A DNA stretch of 64,000 nt, taken from the NCBI GenBank assembly GCA_963971535.1, contig OZ020594.1, positions 118,579,127 to 118,643,126 of the forward strand, read 5' to 3'. Each line of letters begins with the position of its first letter. Position 1 is the stretch's first letter. Made by a program: the position numbers and the translations under genes. This DNA comes from Notolepis coatsorum. Taxonomy: Eukaryota; Chordata; Actinopteri; Aulopiformes; Paralepididae. The notes under the pieces were generated by a model. It did not search any database. It was not told the origin of the DNA and saw only the letters and a list, made by a program, of their open reading frames with translations. Shown here piece by piece: positions 1 through 10,003 of the stretch.

Positions 1-55
1 GTTTAAAGTGTGTGGGTGTGTGTGCTGTGTGCATTTGATGGTTGTTGCATAGTGT

Positions 56-1984
56 TTATTGTTCGTTGAGCAGCCTGATGGCCTGGGGATAGAAGCTTCT
101 TCTGAGTCTTTCTGTGCTCGCCTTAAGACTCCGGTATCGCTTGCCTGACTGCAGCAGTTTAAAGAGGCAGTTGTTCGGGTGGCTGGAGTCCTTGATGATT
201 CTCTTAGCCTTACCCCTGCACCGCTTGTTGTAAATGTTCTGGAGGTTGGGAAGCCCCCCTCCAATTGTGCGTTCGGCTGAACGTGTCACTCTTTGTAGTC
301 TGCTACGGCCTTGTGCAGTGCTATTCCTAAACCAGGAGGTGATGTTGCCAGTCAGGATGCTCTCTATTGTACATGAGTAGAAGTTCTTAAGGATCTTCTG
401 ACTGACTTGGAACTTCCTTAGGTGCCTGAGGAAGTAGAGGCGTTGTCGTGCCTTCTTCACAACACTGTCAATGTGTGTGGTCCATGTCAAGTCCTCGGAT
501 ATGTGGGCTCCGAGGTACTTGAAACTGTTCACTCTCTCAACCGGTGCCCCGTCGAAGCTGAGGGGGCTGTAGTCCTTGACCCCCGACCTCCTGAAGTCCA
601 CAAGCATCTCTTTTGTTTTGCTGACGTTCAGGGAGAGGCAGTTCTCCTGACACCACTGTGACAGATTCTCTACCTCTTCCAGGTAGGCCCTCTCGTCGTT
701 GGCAGAGATCAGGCCCACCACTACTGTGTCATCAGCAAATTTGATGATTGTGTTGTTGTTCCGCTGTGCCACGCAGTCATGTGTGTACAGGGTTAGTAGA
801 GGAGGGGGCTCAGAACACAGCCCTGGGGGGCCCCTATGTTGAGCGTGAGGAGGTGCAGTTGCCTGCTCTTACCACCTGGGGTCTGCCCGTCAGGAAGTCC
901 AAGACCCACTGGCAGAGTTCAGGCCCAGGTCCCTGAGCTTGGCTATGAGTTTGGAGGGGACTATGGTATTGAATGCTGAGCTGTAGTCGATGAACAGCAT
1001 TCTCACATAGTTCCCCTGCCTCTTGTCCAGGTGTGATGCTGCTGTGTGCAGCACATGGGCTATGGCGTCCTCCGTGGACCTGTTAGGGCGGTATGCAAAT
1101 TGCAAGGGGTCCAGGTTGGTGGGGAGGGAGGAACAGATGTAGCCCTTCACTAGCTTCTCAAAGCACTTCATGGCTATGGAGGTGAGAGCTACAGGGCGGT
1201 AGTCGTTGAGGCAAGCGGGCGTAGATTTTTTGGGTACAGGGATGATGGTGGACTTCTTCAGACAGGTGGGGATGACAGCCTGTTCTAAGGACAGGTTAAA
1301 GATGTCAGTGAATACCGGGGCCAGTTGGTCGGCACAGACTTTTAGGACGCGGCCGGGGATGCCGTCCGGTCCTGCTGCCTTCCTGATATTCACTTTTTTA
1401 AAGGTCCGCCTCACCTCATGCTCTGTTACCCTGAACACTGAGTCTCCATCAGCAGACTCCCCCCCCCCCCCCCCCCCCATTGCCGTGGCTTGTAGGCTGG
1501 TGTTGTTATTCACAGCCTCAAACCTCGCATAGAAGGTATTGAGATCATTTGCTAAGGAGATGTCACTGTTCAGTTTGAGGGAGGTGCCTTTGTAATCTGT
1601 CATTGTTCTGAGGCCCTGCCACATACCTCTAGAGTCAGCCTGTTCAGACTGAAGTTCAACTTTATCCCTATAACGCCGTTTTGCCTCTATTACTGCTCTC
1701 CTGACGTTGTATCTTGCCGTCTTGTGTTCATCCATGTTGCCTGTCACAAGCCCGGTGTTGTAGGCTGAGGTGCGCACTTTCAGAGCCTCACGGACGGATT
1801 TATCTACCCAGGGCTTTTGATTTGGGTAGATTCTAATTGTGGTAGAGGGGATTGTTTCTTCTACCAGAGTACAGACAAAGTCAAGCACCGTTTCAGTGTA
1901 TTCGTTAATATTGGCTGTGTTATCACGGAATACATTCCAGTCTGTGCATTCAAGTGCAGCCTGGAGTGTCTCCTCTGACGTCAC
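56..1984 (-). pseudogene. LINE reverse transcriptase ORF, broken
   Basis: This is the reverse transcriptase part of the LINE. The N-terminal frame (890-1984, 364 aa) has a linker followed by RT fingers and palm, with motifs KAAGPDGIPGRVLK, NDYRPVALTS and [11 protein letters not shown]. The frame is lost between about 780 and 890, where the conserved region GAPQGCVLSPLLY can be read. It resumes at 56-772, which carries the catalytic motif as FADD instead of the usual YADD and then the thumb and C-terminal region ending YPQAIRLLNEQ. The poly-C tract at 1459-1478 gives an artificial glycine run. The enzyme would have performed target-primed reverse transcription; this copy cannot. Confidence 0.85.
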
Positions 1985-2018
1985 AGTCCAACGCTTAACC
2001 TCTCGCGATACTACCGCT

Positions 2019-3237
2019 TAAGACTCTGTTTATATTTTGGCAAAAGAAAGATGGCGGCGTGATCGGACTTACCGAATGGGCTAAGAGCCTGTGACTTGTA
2101 CCCATTCTTAAATTGCGAGTATACATGGTCTAATATGTTCTCGCCTCTGGTGGGACAGGTCACATGCTGATAGAAATTCGGCAACACCTTTTTAAGACGC
2201 GCGCTGTTGAAATCGCCCAGAACCAAAATGGCAGCATCAACATTAGCTATCTGTAGTCTGTTTACCTCGTCGTGTAGCTTTGGGCGGCACGGTGGTGTAA
2301 TGGTTAACACTGTCGCCTCACAGCAAGAAGGTCCAGGGTTAGATTCCCGCTTGGGGACCAGGTTTCCATGATGCCAGGTACCCAGGTGGGGTACCTCCCA
2401 GGCCTTTCTGTGTGGAGTTTGCATGTTCTCCCCGTGCTCGCAAGGGTTTCCCCCCCGATAAGATAAACCCAATGGAAAAACATGCACAACAACAGATCGC
2501 TAGCGCTGTGGCGTCCTTGACGAAGACGGATAGGAGCACTTGGATTGGTCCCCTGGCGCAGCTCACGTTGACGCCTGTCTGCTCCCGGCTGCCCTTGGGG
2601 GGGAAGGACGACGGGATGGGTTAATCGCAGAGACGAATCGCATCGGCGATTCTAAAGAGACAATGCATGCGTGTGTGTTCCGGTGTGTGTGCTAAAAAAC
2701 TAACCGCTGTGTGTACCGCTAAAACATTGAGTGTCGTTGCATGCCGAATAAAGACCTCTGCAACAGGTCCTGCATTATTATATTAAAATTATTTGAAAGT
2801 GCGGCCCCAGTGTTCGCTTGTGGTGGGATATATACTCCAATCATGATGATGGACGTTAGCTCCCTCGGGAGAAAGAAGGGTCGGCATTTGATGGTGATAT
2901 ACTCCAGGTCTGGGGAGCAGTGGTTAGACAATTCCTTTGCGTTGCCTATATCGCACCACTCCTTGTTTACCATGAAAGCAATGCCGCCTCCTTTCGTCTT
3001 TAGTGATTCTTCTGCCGTTCGGTCCTTGCGGAGAACGAAGAAGTGATCTGCCGGTTCTATTGCATGATTTGGGACGTCTGGAGACAGCCAAGTTTCTGTG
3101 AAACAGAGGACGTTGCAGTCCCGAATGTCCCTCTGGAATTGGATCCGTGCTCTGATGTCGTCCAGTTTGTTTCCTATCGATTGCACATTGGCCAACAATA
3201 TGCTGGGCAATGTGGTTCTGTGGCGCTTGGATCTCAA
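2019..3237 (-). pseudogene. LINE APE-type endonuclease, split by SINE
   Basis: This is the apurinic-like endonuclease domain that nicks the genomic target for LINE insertion. The N-terminal part (2796-3237) shows LANVQS, CFTETWLSP and GVYIPPQA, matching the Asn, Glu and Tyr sites of the fold. The C-terminal part (2019-2282) shows LVLGDFNSA and the end motif SDHAAI. The two parts are separated exactly by the SINE at 2283-2791, flanked by a short direct repeat (tttg). Taking the SINE away would bring the two parts together, so the SINE arrived after the LINE. Confidence 0.85.
2283..2791 (+). mobile_element. tRNA-derived SINE (V-SINE-like), copy 1
   Basis: The 5' end is tRNA-like with a pol III A-box-like segment (ggtgtaatggtt) and a B-box-like segment (ggttagattcc, one mismatch from canonical). 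It continues with the widespread fish SINE body containing gtggagtttgcatgttctcc and ends in an ATT-rich tail. A 4-bp duplication (tttg, 2279-2282 and 2792-2795) flanks it. It interrupts the LINE endonuclease. A sister copy is at 27160-27644. Confidence 0.85.
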
Positions 3238-3599
3238 TCTGTTTCGGACGCCGGGTCTTCTACCTCGTCGTCACGCCTTTTCCTTGCGTCGGCCACAACA
3301 AAGGATCTCCGCTGGCCACTGTTGTTGTTCAGCAATCCGATCCAGAGAGCAATCCAGTCGGTAAGTTTTCCTTAATCCAATGTCAATGAGTGACTGACGG
3401 TCATACACATATAATGCACCAACAGTTGGTGCAAATAAAACTCTTAAAACTATAAAAATTAACAAAAGTAAGCACAGTCTCGACGGAGCTAACAGAAAGG
3501 CTAACAGAAAGGCGGCCGATAACTCGATAAACAACATGATTTGGACGTATATACTATTATACAACCTGGAGATGGATCGCATATTTCAACATCCCATAA

Positions 3600-4139
3600 T
3601 AGGAATCTTTTTGCTCCATGCTCATCGCCCAACGGCCCGAGGAGACTGGGGTAAGTTTCAGCGTTTATGTTTACCGTGTTCGATACAAACTGCTCTAATG
3701 ATCATATCACCCACACTACATGAATCATCTAACGTTGGCCACGGAATTATAAACGACCCCCCCCCCCCCCCCCCCATCCGGTCAACATCAGATAAGTAGT
3801 AACTTCTAGAAGCACGTCCATTTCAAATTTTTTATCCGGCGCCGATCGCTATCAAACTGTATTTGATCATCAATATAATGCATTTAGGGCTATAAATCAC
3901 GTTCTGCAGAATGCTGCAGAAAACGATAAAAACATATTTATACTTTAGACCGTATTTTTGTATGAATATGTGAATGAAAAAGTATAACGTTCCTACATCC
4001 TGAACGATAGATAATTGACGTTGAATGGGCCATAGTAATGTCAATTTAGCAATACAATTAAAAAAGTTATAGCCCTGCAAAGAAGGGGAACTTCTCCATA
4101 GACAAATAGAGCTGGCAGAGGATGGTATAAGGATGTACA
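3600..4139. other. non-coding, includes C19 tract
   Basis: No gene is seen. The only notable feature is an uninterrupted run of 19 C at 3757-3775. The rest is AT-rich sequence without family resemblance that I can recognise. Confidence 0.5.
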
Positions 4140-4288
4140 TAAGCGTGGCAGAGAAAGTGTTAATGTCATGTATGTTGTGTATGTCATAAATGTCTAAGAA
4201 TTGAAAATGGGGGACCCTGATGTAAACAAGACAAACGTCTTTCTCTGGTCTGCATCCCCTTAACAATTGTGTATTGCGCGGTGTTTGT
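4140..4288 (-). repeat. fragment of dispersed 'TTGTTAAGGGG' repeat
   Basis: This is a reverse-oriented piece of a repeat that recurs at 17712-18460, 20275-20940, 32705-32790 and 55763-56730. Diagnostic segments, read on the minus strand, are caattgttaaggggatgcag and catcagggtcccccatttt. The copy stops abruptly at 4288. No coding capacity is seen in the family. Confidence 0.8.
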
Positions 4289-4299
4289 GCGACCATGTT

Positions 4300-4557
4300 G
4301 ACCTGAACAATGGGGGATAATAATAAGAACGAGCCGCCTCGGAGAAGACGGCCGCTGCTGCTGGAGCTGGACCGAGTCAGCGGCGCACGGAGCCAGGGAG
4401 AAACCACCGCCTCGCCCCGCTGGCGCTTCCGCTTCACAGCGCGAGAGTGGGCGATAAGGGGGGCGTGCTAGCGCGCGGTCACGTGGGCTTAGTGGCCAAT
4501 CAGAGGAACCCGGAAACCGAGCGTCATTGTAGAAGGCATAGACGCCTCCAGGTTATG
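4300..4557 (+). other. GC-rich island with short ORF and CCAAT box
   Basis: A CpG-rich stretch has an ATG at 4310 opening a 53-codon frame to 4471 (starts MGDNNKNEPPRRRR, basic and leucine-rich). It is followed by a cacgtg E-box and a ccaatcag CCAAT-type box at about 4480-4504. It could be a promoter with a first exon, or a promoter-like part of a repeat. I do not recognise the peptide. The sequence from about 4540 on is a dispersed repeat (see 21374-21490). Confidence 0.25.
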
Positions 4558-4565
4558 CTAAGTAC

Positions 4566-5710
4566 TAGTGTTGTCACGATACTGGAATTTCGACTTCGAT
4601 ACAATACCTTGAAAAGTATCAATACTTCGATACCATTTCGATACCAAAAAAAAATATATATATATATTCTTTTTTTATAAACAAATTTAGCTTTTGTTGC
4701 TGGTTGATTTTCCTCAGCTTCTCTCTGGTACTATAAGAGAAGATAAATATAACACTTTTAAAACCCTTTGTTTATCTTTAGATCACACATTTAAAAATAA
4801 CTGTTCATCTCACTTCAATCATTTTTATTGCAGATGCAGAACATGGTATTTTCTCAAGCAGACAGATGTAAACACTAATCTGTGTTGCATGTACCTGACA
4901 AACTGAACCGTTTGTATTACAGTTAGTAACAGTTTCGATTTTTATTTAAAGATAACGAGAGAGAGAGACTATGCTCGGAGCATTTTAGTAACGTTACATT
5001 TTCAACAAGATTGCTGCTATTTAAACACTTCATGGAAACGGGGTAACGTTAACCTTATGTCGACTGTAGTATTGTATGACCTCGACATAACGTTTAAACG
5101 TTAACGTTACTCCGTTTCCATGCAGTAATTATAAAAGTGGCCAGCTAAGCTAAGGGAGCTAACGGCTAGCAGTAGCTAACGTTAGCTGGTAGCTGTAACG
5201 TTACTAACAATGAATCAGCTGTTGATATTATGCGCCATCAGTAGACAACGTATCATGTATTAAACTAGAGTTAATGGTTTAATGCTTCAGTCACAGTGAC
5301 GTTGAAAGAGCAGCTGTCACGAACCTTTCATTTCTTTATGGAGATCCGCGTTGGCACTGATCTGTAACACCGTTTGCAAATAGCATTGGGGCATCTTCTT
5401 TAGCTTGTCCTTCGTTGTTTACACCCGAAGTACCTCCAAACAGCACTTCTGCTGTTTTCTTTATCCACAAGCACAAGTTGCGGATGCTCTGCATTTGCCA
5501 TCTTCAGCTAAAATGTTTGTCGGCTCTGTGAGGGGGAGGGCTGGAGGAGGCGGAGGGGCAAGCGTGCTCTGAACAGCGTGTCGACAACTTGCGGTAGAAC
5601 ACTCGCCAGCTGGTACCGATACTGCAGAAAGTATCGGTATTTCGGGAAATGAGTATCGAAACCATTTTAAATATTCTGTATCGATACTTCGATATTTTTG
5701 ACAACACTAC
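4566..5710. mobile_element. hAT-like non-autonomous element, copy A
   Basis: The termini are tagtgttgtca and its complement tgacaacacta. They are followed by tandem 'cgatac' motifs (cgatactggaattt, gtatcgatacttcg), typical of a common fish hAT-derived family. An exact 8-bp target duplication, ctaagtac, occurs at 4558-4565 and 5711-5718, which fits hAT. The interior has no transposase, but includes a segment shared with copy B at 51285-51855. An uninterrupted copy of the target sequence exists at 21374-21490 in reverse orientation, with ctaagtac once only. Confidence 0.9.
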
Positions 5711-5784
5711 TAAGTACACGTTGGTCCTCCTAGTGGCTCCCAGAATGCACCTCTGTCAACCCTTTGTCAAGTATTTAATCACTC
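5711..5784 (+). repeat. dispersed repeat flanking the hAT insertion
   Basis: The sequence ttggtcctcctagtggctcc is also present, in reverse orientation, at 21374-21490. It continues left of the hAT element at about 4545-4565. It is truncated on the right by the TTAA element beginning at 5785. Confidence 0.8.
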
Positions 5785-6026
5785 TTAACCCTTTCAGTGC
5801 CATGGACGACATATTTTGTTTTATCAGCCCCCCCATTGAGTGCCCACAACGACAAATATCGTTTTATTTTTTTATTAGCGATCTGAATTCATATTTCATC
5901 AACCGAGTCTCCCGTTGGTACACCAGCCCCTACAGGAGCTCAGATTGGAAAAAAGCGCCCCCTATCGTCTATCCCTGTGTAACTGCAGGTCAGTCGCTTA
6001 GACTGACCAGGGATCTGTAGATCTCT
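5785..6026 (+). mobile_element. TTAA-element (piggyBac-like MITE), left end only
   Basis: It begins ttaaccctttcagtgcc and shares internal segments (gaattcatatttcatcaa, ccccctatcgtct) with the fuller elements at 10004-10906 and 28457-29233, which have TTAA or CTAA at both ends. The right end is missing; the sequence is cut at the G12 run and the inverted-repeat element that follows. A TTAA target is characteristic of piggyBac and Kolobok groups. Confidence 0.7.
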
Positions 6027-6177
6027 GGGGGGGGGGGGCGTCTATATTAATCCCAGCCCAAGAGTGCTTATCGTTTCTCTGATTGGCCACGACGCCCATG
6101 TGACCGCGGCGCGCTGAAATAGGCTGCTGCTCTGGCGAAAGAAAGACAGGCATTCTATTGCCATGCTCTGCGACAAA

Positions 6178-6490
6178 CTCTAACCTTAACCAACTCCGAA
6201 AGAATGCCTAAACTTAACCCTAACCATAACCAACTCCGAAAGAATGCCTAAACTTAACCCTAACCTTAACCAACTCCGAAAGAATGCCTAAACTTAACCC
6301 TAACCTTAACCAACTCCGAAAGAATGCCTAAACTTAACCCTAACCTTAACCAACTCCGAAAGAATGCCTAAACTTAACCGGCGAAAGAAAGACAGGCATT
6401 CTATTGCCATGCTCTAAGACAAACTCTAACCTTAACCAACTCCGAAAGAATGCCTAAACTTAACCGGCGAAAGAATGCCTAAACTTAACC
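6178..6490 (+). repeat. 40-bp TAACC-rich tandem repeat
   Basis: About five 40-bp units carry ccaactccgaaagaatgcct next to taaccttaacc and taaccctaacc runs, spaced exactly 40 bp apart (6191, 6231, 6271, 6311, 6351). Partial units continue to about 6490. The short CCTAA/TAACC runs resemble telomere repeats, but the longer unit shows that this is an internal minisatellite of the element. Confidence 0.85.
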
Positions 6491-6620
6491 GGCGAAAGAA
6501 AGACAGACGCTAGTTACGTTTTTTTTAAACTTAATTTTTTAGCGTTTATCGCTTTTTCTGTTCAAGTATGACCGACAGAAACCGGTTGAATGGGATGTAG
6601 AGTAGGGGAAGACACTCTGA

Positions 6621-6872
6621 GAAAATACGGCGGGTCCGGGAATCGAACTCGTGTACCCCAGATCCGTGACGAGCACGGTTGTCCCCGACGCAGAAATAGC
6701 GCCGAGATACGCGATGAGCTACGGGAGCTCGCCTGACGCTAGTTACGTTTATATAGAGAGATGATAAATTAATTAAACGTAAAAAATAAAAAAAATTGAA
6801 GTGATTCGAACTTGTCACCAACGCACCGCAGGCTCCACAGCAAGCTGAGGAACGAGTTGAGCTAACCGTCGA
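6621..6872 (-). other. two tRNA-like sequences
   Basis: On the minus strand, 6621-6740 reads cgtagctcatcgcg (A-box-like) followed by gagttcgattcccgg (B-box). The stretch 6793-6872 reads gttagctcaactcg followed by aagttcgaatcac. Spacing is tRNA-like, but the stems do not pair well enough for a functional tRNA. They look like pol III promoter relics carried by the surrounding inverted-repeat element. Confidence 0.55.
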
Positions 6873-7078
6873 TGTTAAAACAGGGGGGATTACGGCTGCA
6901 TAATGCCGCGGCAACCTATGCACCTCTGCCGCTCCGCTCTGCCGCGGGACGTGCTAGGCGTTGTCGCGGCCAATCAGGGAAAATGCGGAAGCACTCTTGG
7001 GCTGGGATTAAAGAATAGGCGGGGGGGGGGGGAGCCAACTGGCTCCTTGTATGGAAGCAAATGAGTGACGGAAGTATT

Positions 7079-7198
7079 TGAATTTTTTCAGACACTGAAT
7101 TTATAGCATTGAAAATAATTACTTTGAAAACATGTATCTGAATTTTTTCAGACACCGAATTTATAGCATTGAAAATAATTTCTTTGAAAATCATGTAT
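7079..7198. repeat. 60-bp tandem duplication
   Basis: Two adjacent 60-bp units both contain gaattttttcagacac and atagcattgaaaataatt, with a few substitutions and small indels near the right end. Nearby sequence to about 7340 is rich in aaattcaa motifs and has no coding potential. Confidence 0.85.
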
Positions 7199-7339
7199 CT
7201 GAATTTTTTTGCTCCGAATTTACCTATGTGAAATAAAAATTCAGTGTTTAAAATTCAATGTTCAAAAAATTCAAATTCAAAAAAATTCAAATGCATAATG
7301 CGGTGGATAAAATTCAATGTAAAAAAAATTCGATGCATA

Positions 7340-7521
7340 ATTGCGGTGTATAGAATTCTATGTAAAAAAAAAACATCATCCGGGCTACCCAGACAGGATA
7401 AGCAATCGAGCCTGGATGCAATCGAACTGACTTCTGGCCGATCACTGCACGGCTTTGTCAGTCATGTGATCACACCAGCCCGGGAGAAAGATGGCGGTAT
7501 ATATACATACGGTGGGGAGAG
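7340..7521 (+). repeat. dispersed 'ATTGCGGTG' repeat, copy 1
   Basis: This segment (ttgcggtgtatagaattc ... cccgggagaaagatggcg) is repeated at 22532-22712. In both places it runs into the start of the GGTGGGG minisatellite (acatacggtggggagag). Here the minisatellite stops after a few bases, at the L2 boundary at 7521/7522. Confidence 0.85.
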
Positions 7522-8402
7522 TATATGCTGCCCCTCGGGGACATCATTCCAGACCACAATGTATGCTTCCATAGTTATGCTGATGATACACAACTATATA
7601 TCTCCGCAGAACCAAATAACACTACAGCCATACAGTCCATTACAAATAGTCTGTTAGCAATAAACAAGTGGATGAACAATAACTTCCTAAAATTAAACGA
7701 AAGCAAGACCGAAATCCTATTGATCGGCCCAAAAGCGAAAAGGGAAGTGCTGTGTGAAAACCTGGGGAGTCTGTCATCCTAAAGACTGAGGTTACAAGCC
7801 TAGGTGTCATCTTGGACTCAGACCTGACCTTTAAGTCTCATATAAATAAAGCCATGAAAACGTCATTCTTCCACCTAAGAAACATAGCGAAAGTAAGACC
7901 TTTCGTAAATAAAAAGGATGCAGAGACACTTATTCATGCTTTTGTATCAAGTCGGCTTGACTATTGTAATGCACTGTTCACTGGTCTTCCCAAAGCAACC
8001 ATTGGGAAGCTTCAGCTTATCCAAAACTCTGCAGCTCGATTACTAACTCATACAAGGAGAAGAGAACATATCACTCCAGTCCTAGCCACTCTGCACTGGC
8101 TTCCAATAACTCATAGAATTGATTTTAAGGTCCTTTTCCTAACATATAAAGCTCTTAATGAGCAAGGCCCAAAATACATAGCAAATTCCCTAGTTAGTTA
8201 TCTGCCCTCAAGAACGCTACGGTCATCCACTACAGGTTTACTAGACACGCCCAGAAACCAAAAGAGGATAGGAAGTATGGCATTTGCCAACTATGCCCCA
8301 AAACTATGGAACACACTACCAACACACATCAGAAACGCCAGCTCCATACACATTTTTAAAGGAAAATTAAAAACGTACCTATACAGTCTAGCTTACAAAT
8401 AG
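7522..8402 (+). pseudogene. L2 reverse transcriptase C-terminal part
   Basis: The frame opens at YMLPLGDII and contains the RT catalytic box YADDTQLYIS (about 7576-7605), then thumb and C-terminal motifs (SRLDYCNALFTGLP, ITPVLATLHWLPI, FANYAPKLWNTLP). A single-base frame break lies near 7781, between the 7525-7782 and 7812-8402 frames. The N-terminal endonuclease and RT fingers are absent here; equivalent sequence is on the other strand at 13305-14406. Confidence 0.9.
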
Positions 8403-8409
8403 TTATGGC

Positions 8410-8745
8410 TTGGAAAAACCTGATGGATACATGAGGCTAGGATAAGCCTTGTGGACCCAACTTTTTAGATGAAGGAACGGGTACATACGCACACAATACA
8501 CGACCACTGATGGATCCGTAAGGCTTGGAAAAGTCTTATGGACCCAACTCTTTAGATGAGGGAACGGGTACATACGCACACAATACGCGGCCACTGATGG
8601 ATCCATGGGGCTTGGATAAGTCCTGTGGACCCAACTCTGGCCACTGACCACATGAGGGAACGGGTACATACGCACACAATACACGGCCACTGATGGATCC
8701 ATGGGACTTGGATAAGTCCTGTGGACCCAACTCTGACCACTAATA
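8410..8745. repeat. 87-96-bp minisatellite
   Basis: Three to four units contain gaacgggtacatacgcacac (at 8475, 8562 and 8658) and cttggataagtcctgtgg. Unit length varies between 87 and 96 bp because of small indels. It gives spurious repeated open frames on the minus strand. It sits between the L2 stop codon and the L2 tail. Confidence 0.85.
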
Positions 8746-9394
8746 AAAACGTAACTACACTAGCGTTATAAGAGCTAAACATTGCTACCTACCGTACAAG
8801 TGCATTGGTTTAGTGCATTTCCTACTTCCGGTTGCTACTGAGCGGACATGTTTGTGCGGACCTGTTCTCCCAAACTGGTAAGCAAATGACTGTTTTCATG
8901 TTTTCATTTTTACGTTATTTTCATTTTTACGTTATTATTATTATTATTATTATTTTTTTTTAAACATTGATCTTAACTGATCACTGTGACTTTATTGCTT
9001 TTATCGTTATATATGCCTATATTTGTGTACAGCACTTTGAGCTACATGACATGTATGAAAGGTGCTTTATAAATACTTACTTACTTACTTACTTACTTGT
9101 ATGTTTATAGAGAGACATTTATAAAAAACAATATAATAGTTACAGTTGATATAATTGAATAGTTCAGCCTGCATTTGTTAGATGTGATACACTGGTTTTG
9201 TAAAACCACTGGCTGGCTGCTCTAATGCTGTGAGCATCATAGACTGTTGCTTTACCATACTTGATGGTACAGAAGCTGAAGCACTAGTTTAACAATTTAC
9301 GTTATGTGCAGAGAAACAAGTTAAAAACAATTTATGCACTTTCAATAAAGCGTTTAAAAAAAAAACTGTTGTGGGAACGACGACGACTTCGTAA
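8746..9394. other. non-coding, L2 tail and AT-rich sequence
   Basis: It contains the L2 3' tail (8985-9098) with an ATT microsatellite before it and an ACTT microsatellite at its end. The remainder to 9394 is AT-rich without an open frame of note. Confidence 0.6.
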
Positions 9395-9530
9395 CCTAGT
9401 TACTTTCAAAGTAACTAAGTTACTCTGATAATCAAGTAATCAGTAAAGTAACTTAGATTACTTTTTAAAGGAGTAATCAGTAATCCGTAATCAGATTACT
9501 TTTACAAGTAATCTGTGGCATCACTGATCA
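9395..9530. repeat. 'GTAATCAG' DNA-element terminal repeat
   Basis: The dense GTAAC/GTAATC motif sequence (agtaatcagattactttt-like, ending tggcatcactg) matches the sequence split by the element at 14966-15688. It is a common fish repeat family, probably an end of a DNA element. Confidence 0.6.
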
Positions 9531-10003
9531 CCACACTGCCAATGGACCCGCTGACCATCCTCCCTTCCCTGTCCGCTCTGAGCCTCCAAATGTTCCCAGC
9601 CTACCTCCTCGCGTGAGCTCGCCTGTCTCAGTGGCGGCCCATGTAGCCAATGTAGCACCTATATCCCCTCCTTCTCCTTCTCCCCCTCCTTTTTCTGTGT
9701 CCCTTCCCTCAGCCATGCCCTCAAGCCCAGTCCCAGAACCCAAATATGACTCCGCCACTTTCTGGATGGTGTGCAATGAGGGTGGGTTTACTCACGCCAT
9801 CTTCTCTGACTTCATCGCTGGAATGAACACCCTCTCCAACAGGATCCAGTCAGGCCAAGCCAGCCAGGAGGGTGAGGATGGATGGATGGCCTTCTTCCTA
9901 TGTTCCTTGCTTCTTTCTCTCTGCTGGAACACAAGTACACAAACGATAATACACATATTCAGTTATATACAGAGAAAGCATAAAAGAAATCTGTATGACA
10001 ATT
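9531..10003 (+). other. short proline-rich open frame, unrecognised
   Basis: A frame from 9613 encodes a Pro/Ser-rich stretch followed by a less biased segment (YDSATFWMVCNEGGFTHAIF, residues about 45-65). It then runs into the TTAA element at 10004. The less biased part could be an old exon or transposase remnant. I do not recognise it. Confidence 0.25.

Larger units (their letters stand above)
1..3590 (-). mobile_element. CR1/Rex1-Babar-like LINE, SINE-interrupted
   Basis: A non-LTR retrotransposon of the jockey superfamily runs 3' to 5' along the window, from a tail at position 1 to an APE endonuclease near 3237 and less conserved 5' sequence to about 3590. The order endonuclease, linker, reverse transcriptase is normal for CR1-group LINEs. 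Frameshifts, a 20-C run inside the coding region (1459-1478) and a SINE inserted at 2283 make it inactive. A second, 5'-truncated copy of the same family lies on the plus strand at 32096-33400 and shares the C-terminal motif YPQAIR. Assignment to Rex1 rather than another CR1 group is by sequence style only. Confidence 0.85.
6039..7020. mobile_element. inverted-repeat element with tRNA-like segments, copy 1
   Basis: Imperfect terminal inverted repeats contain taatcccagcccaagagtgc at 6050 and its complement at about 6990. Inside these is a second pair around attggcc. Both ends abut runs of exactly 12 G on the same strand (6027-6038 and 7021-7032), either a target duplication or insertion into a poly-G tract. 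The interior has a 40-bp TAACC-rich array and two tRNA-like stretches. It is related in design to 29480-30350. No transposase is seen, and its class is unknown to me. Confidence 0.6.
7522..9098 (+). mobile_element. L2 LINE, 3' half
   Basis: This is the 3' part of an L2-clade LINE. It begins inside the reverse transcriptase, runs through the C-terminal domain to 8402, and has an L2-style tail (gcactttgagctac ... ggtgctttataaa) ending in an ACTT microsatellite at 9079-9098. About 580 bp of other sequence, including a minisatellite, lies between the stop codon and the tail. The left end starts precisely where the minus-strand L2 fragment at 13305-14406 stops. Confidence 0.85.

Noticed and set aside
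3832-4437. 201-aa minus-strand frame
   Set aside because: It spans AT-rich DNA and a dispersed repeat fragment; no domain, and residue composition follows base composition.
6178-6490. Interstitial telomere repeat
   Set aside because: TAACCC runs are embedded in a 40-bp unit and are not continuous TTAGGG arrays; better explained as a minisatellite.
6621-6872. Functional tRNA genes
   Set aside because: A and B boxes are present, but acceptor and T stems do not pair and the anticodon loops are not canonical.
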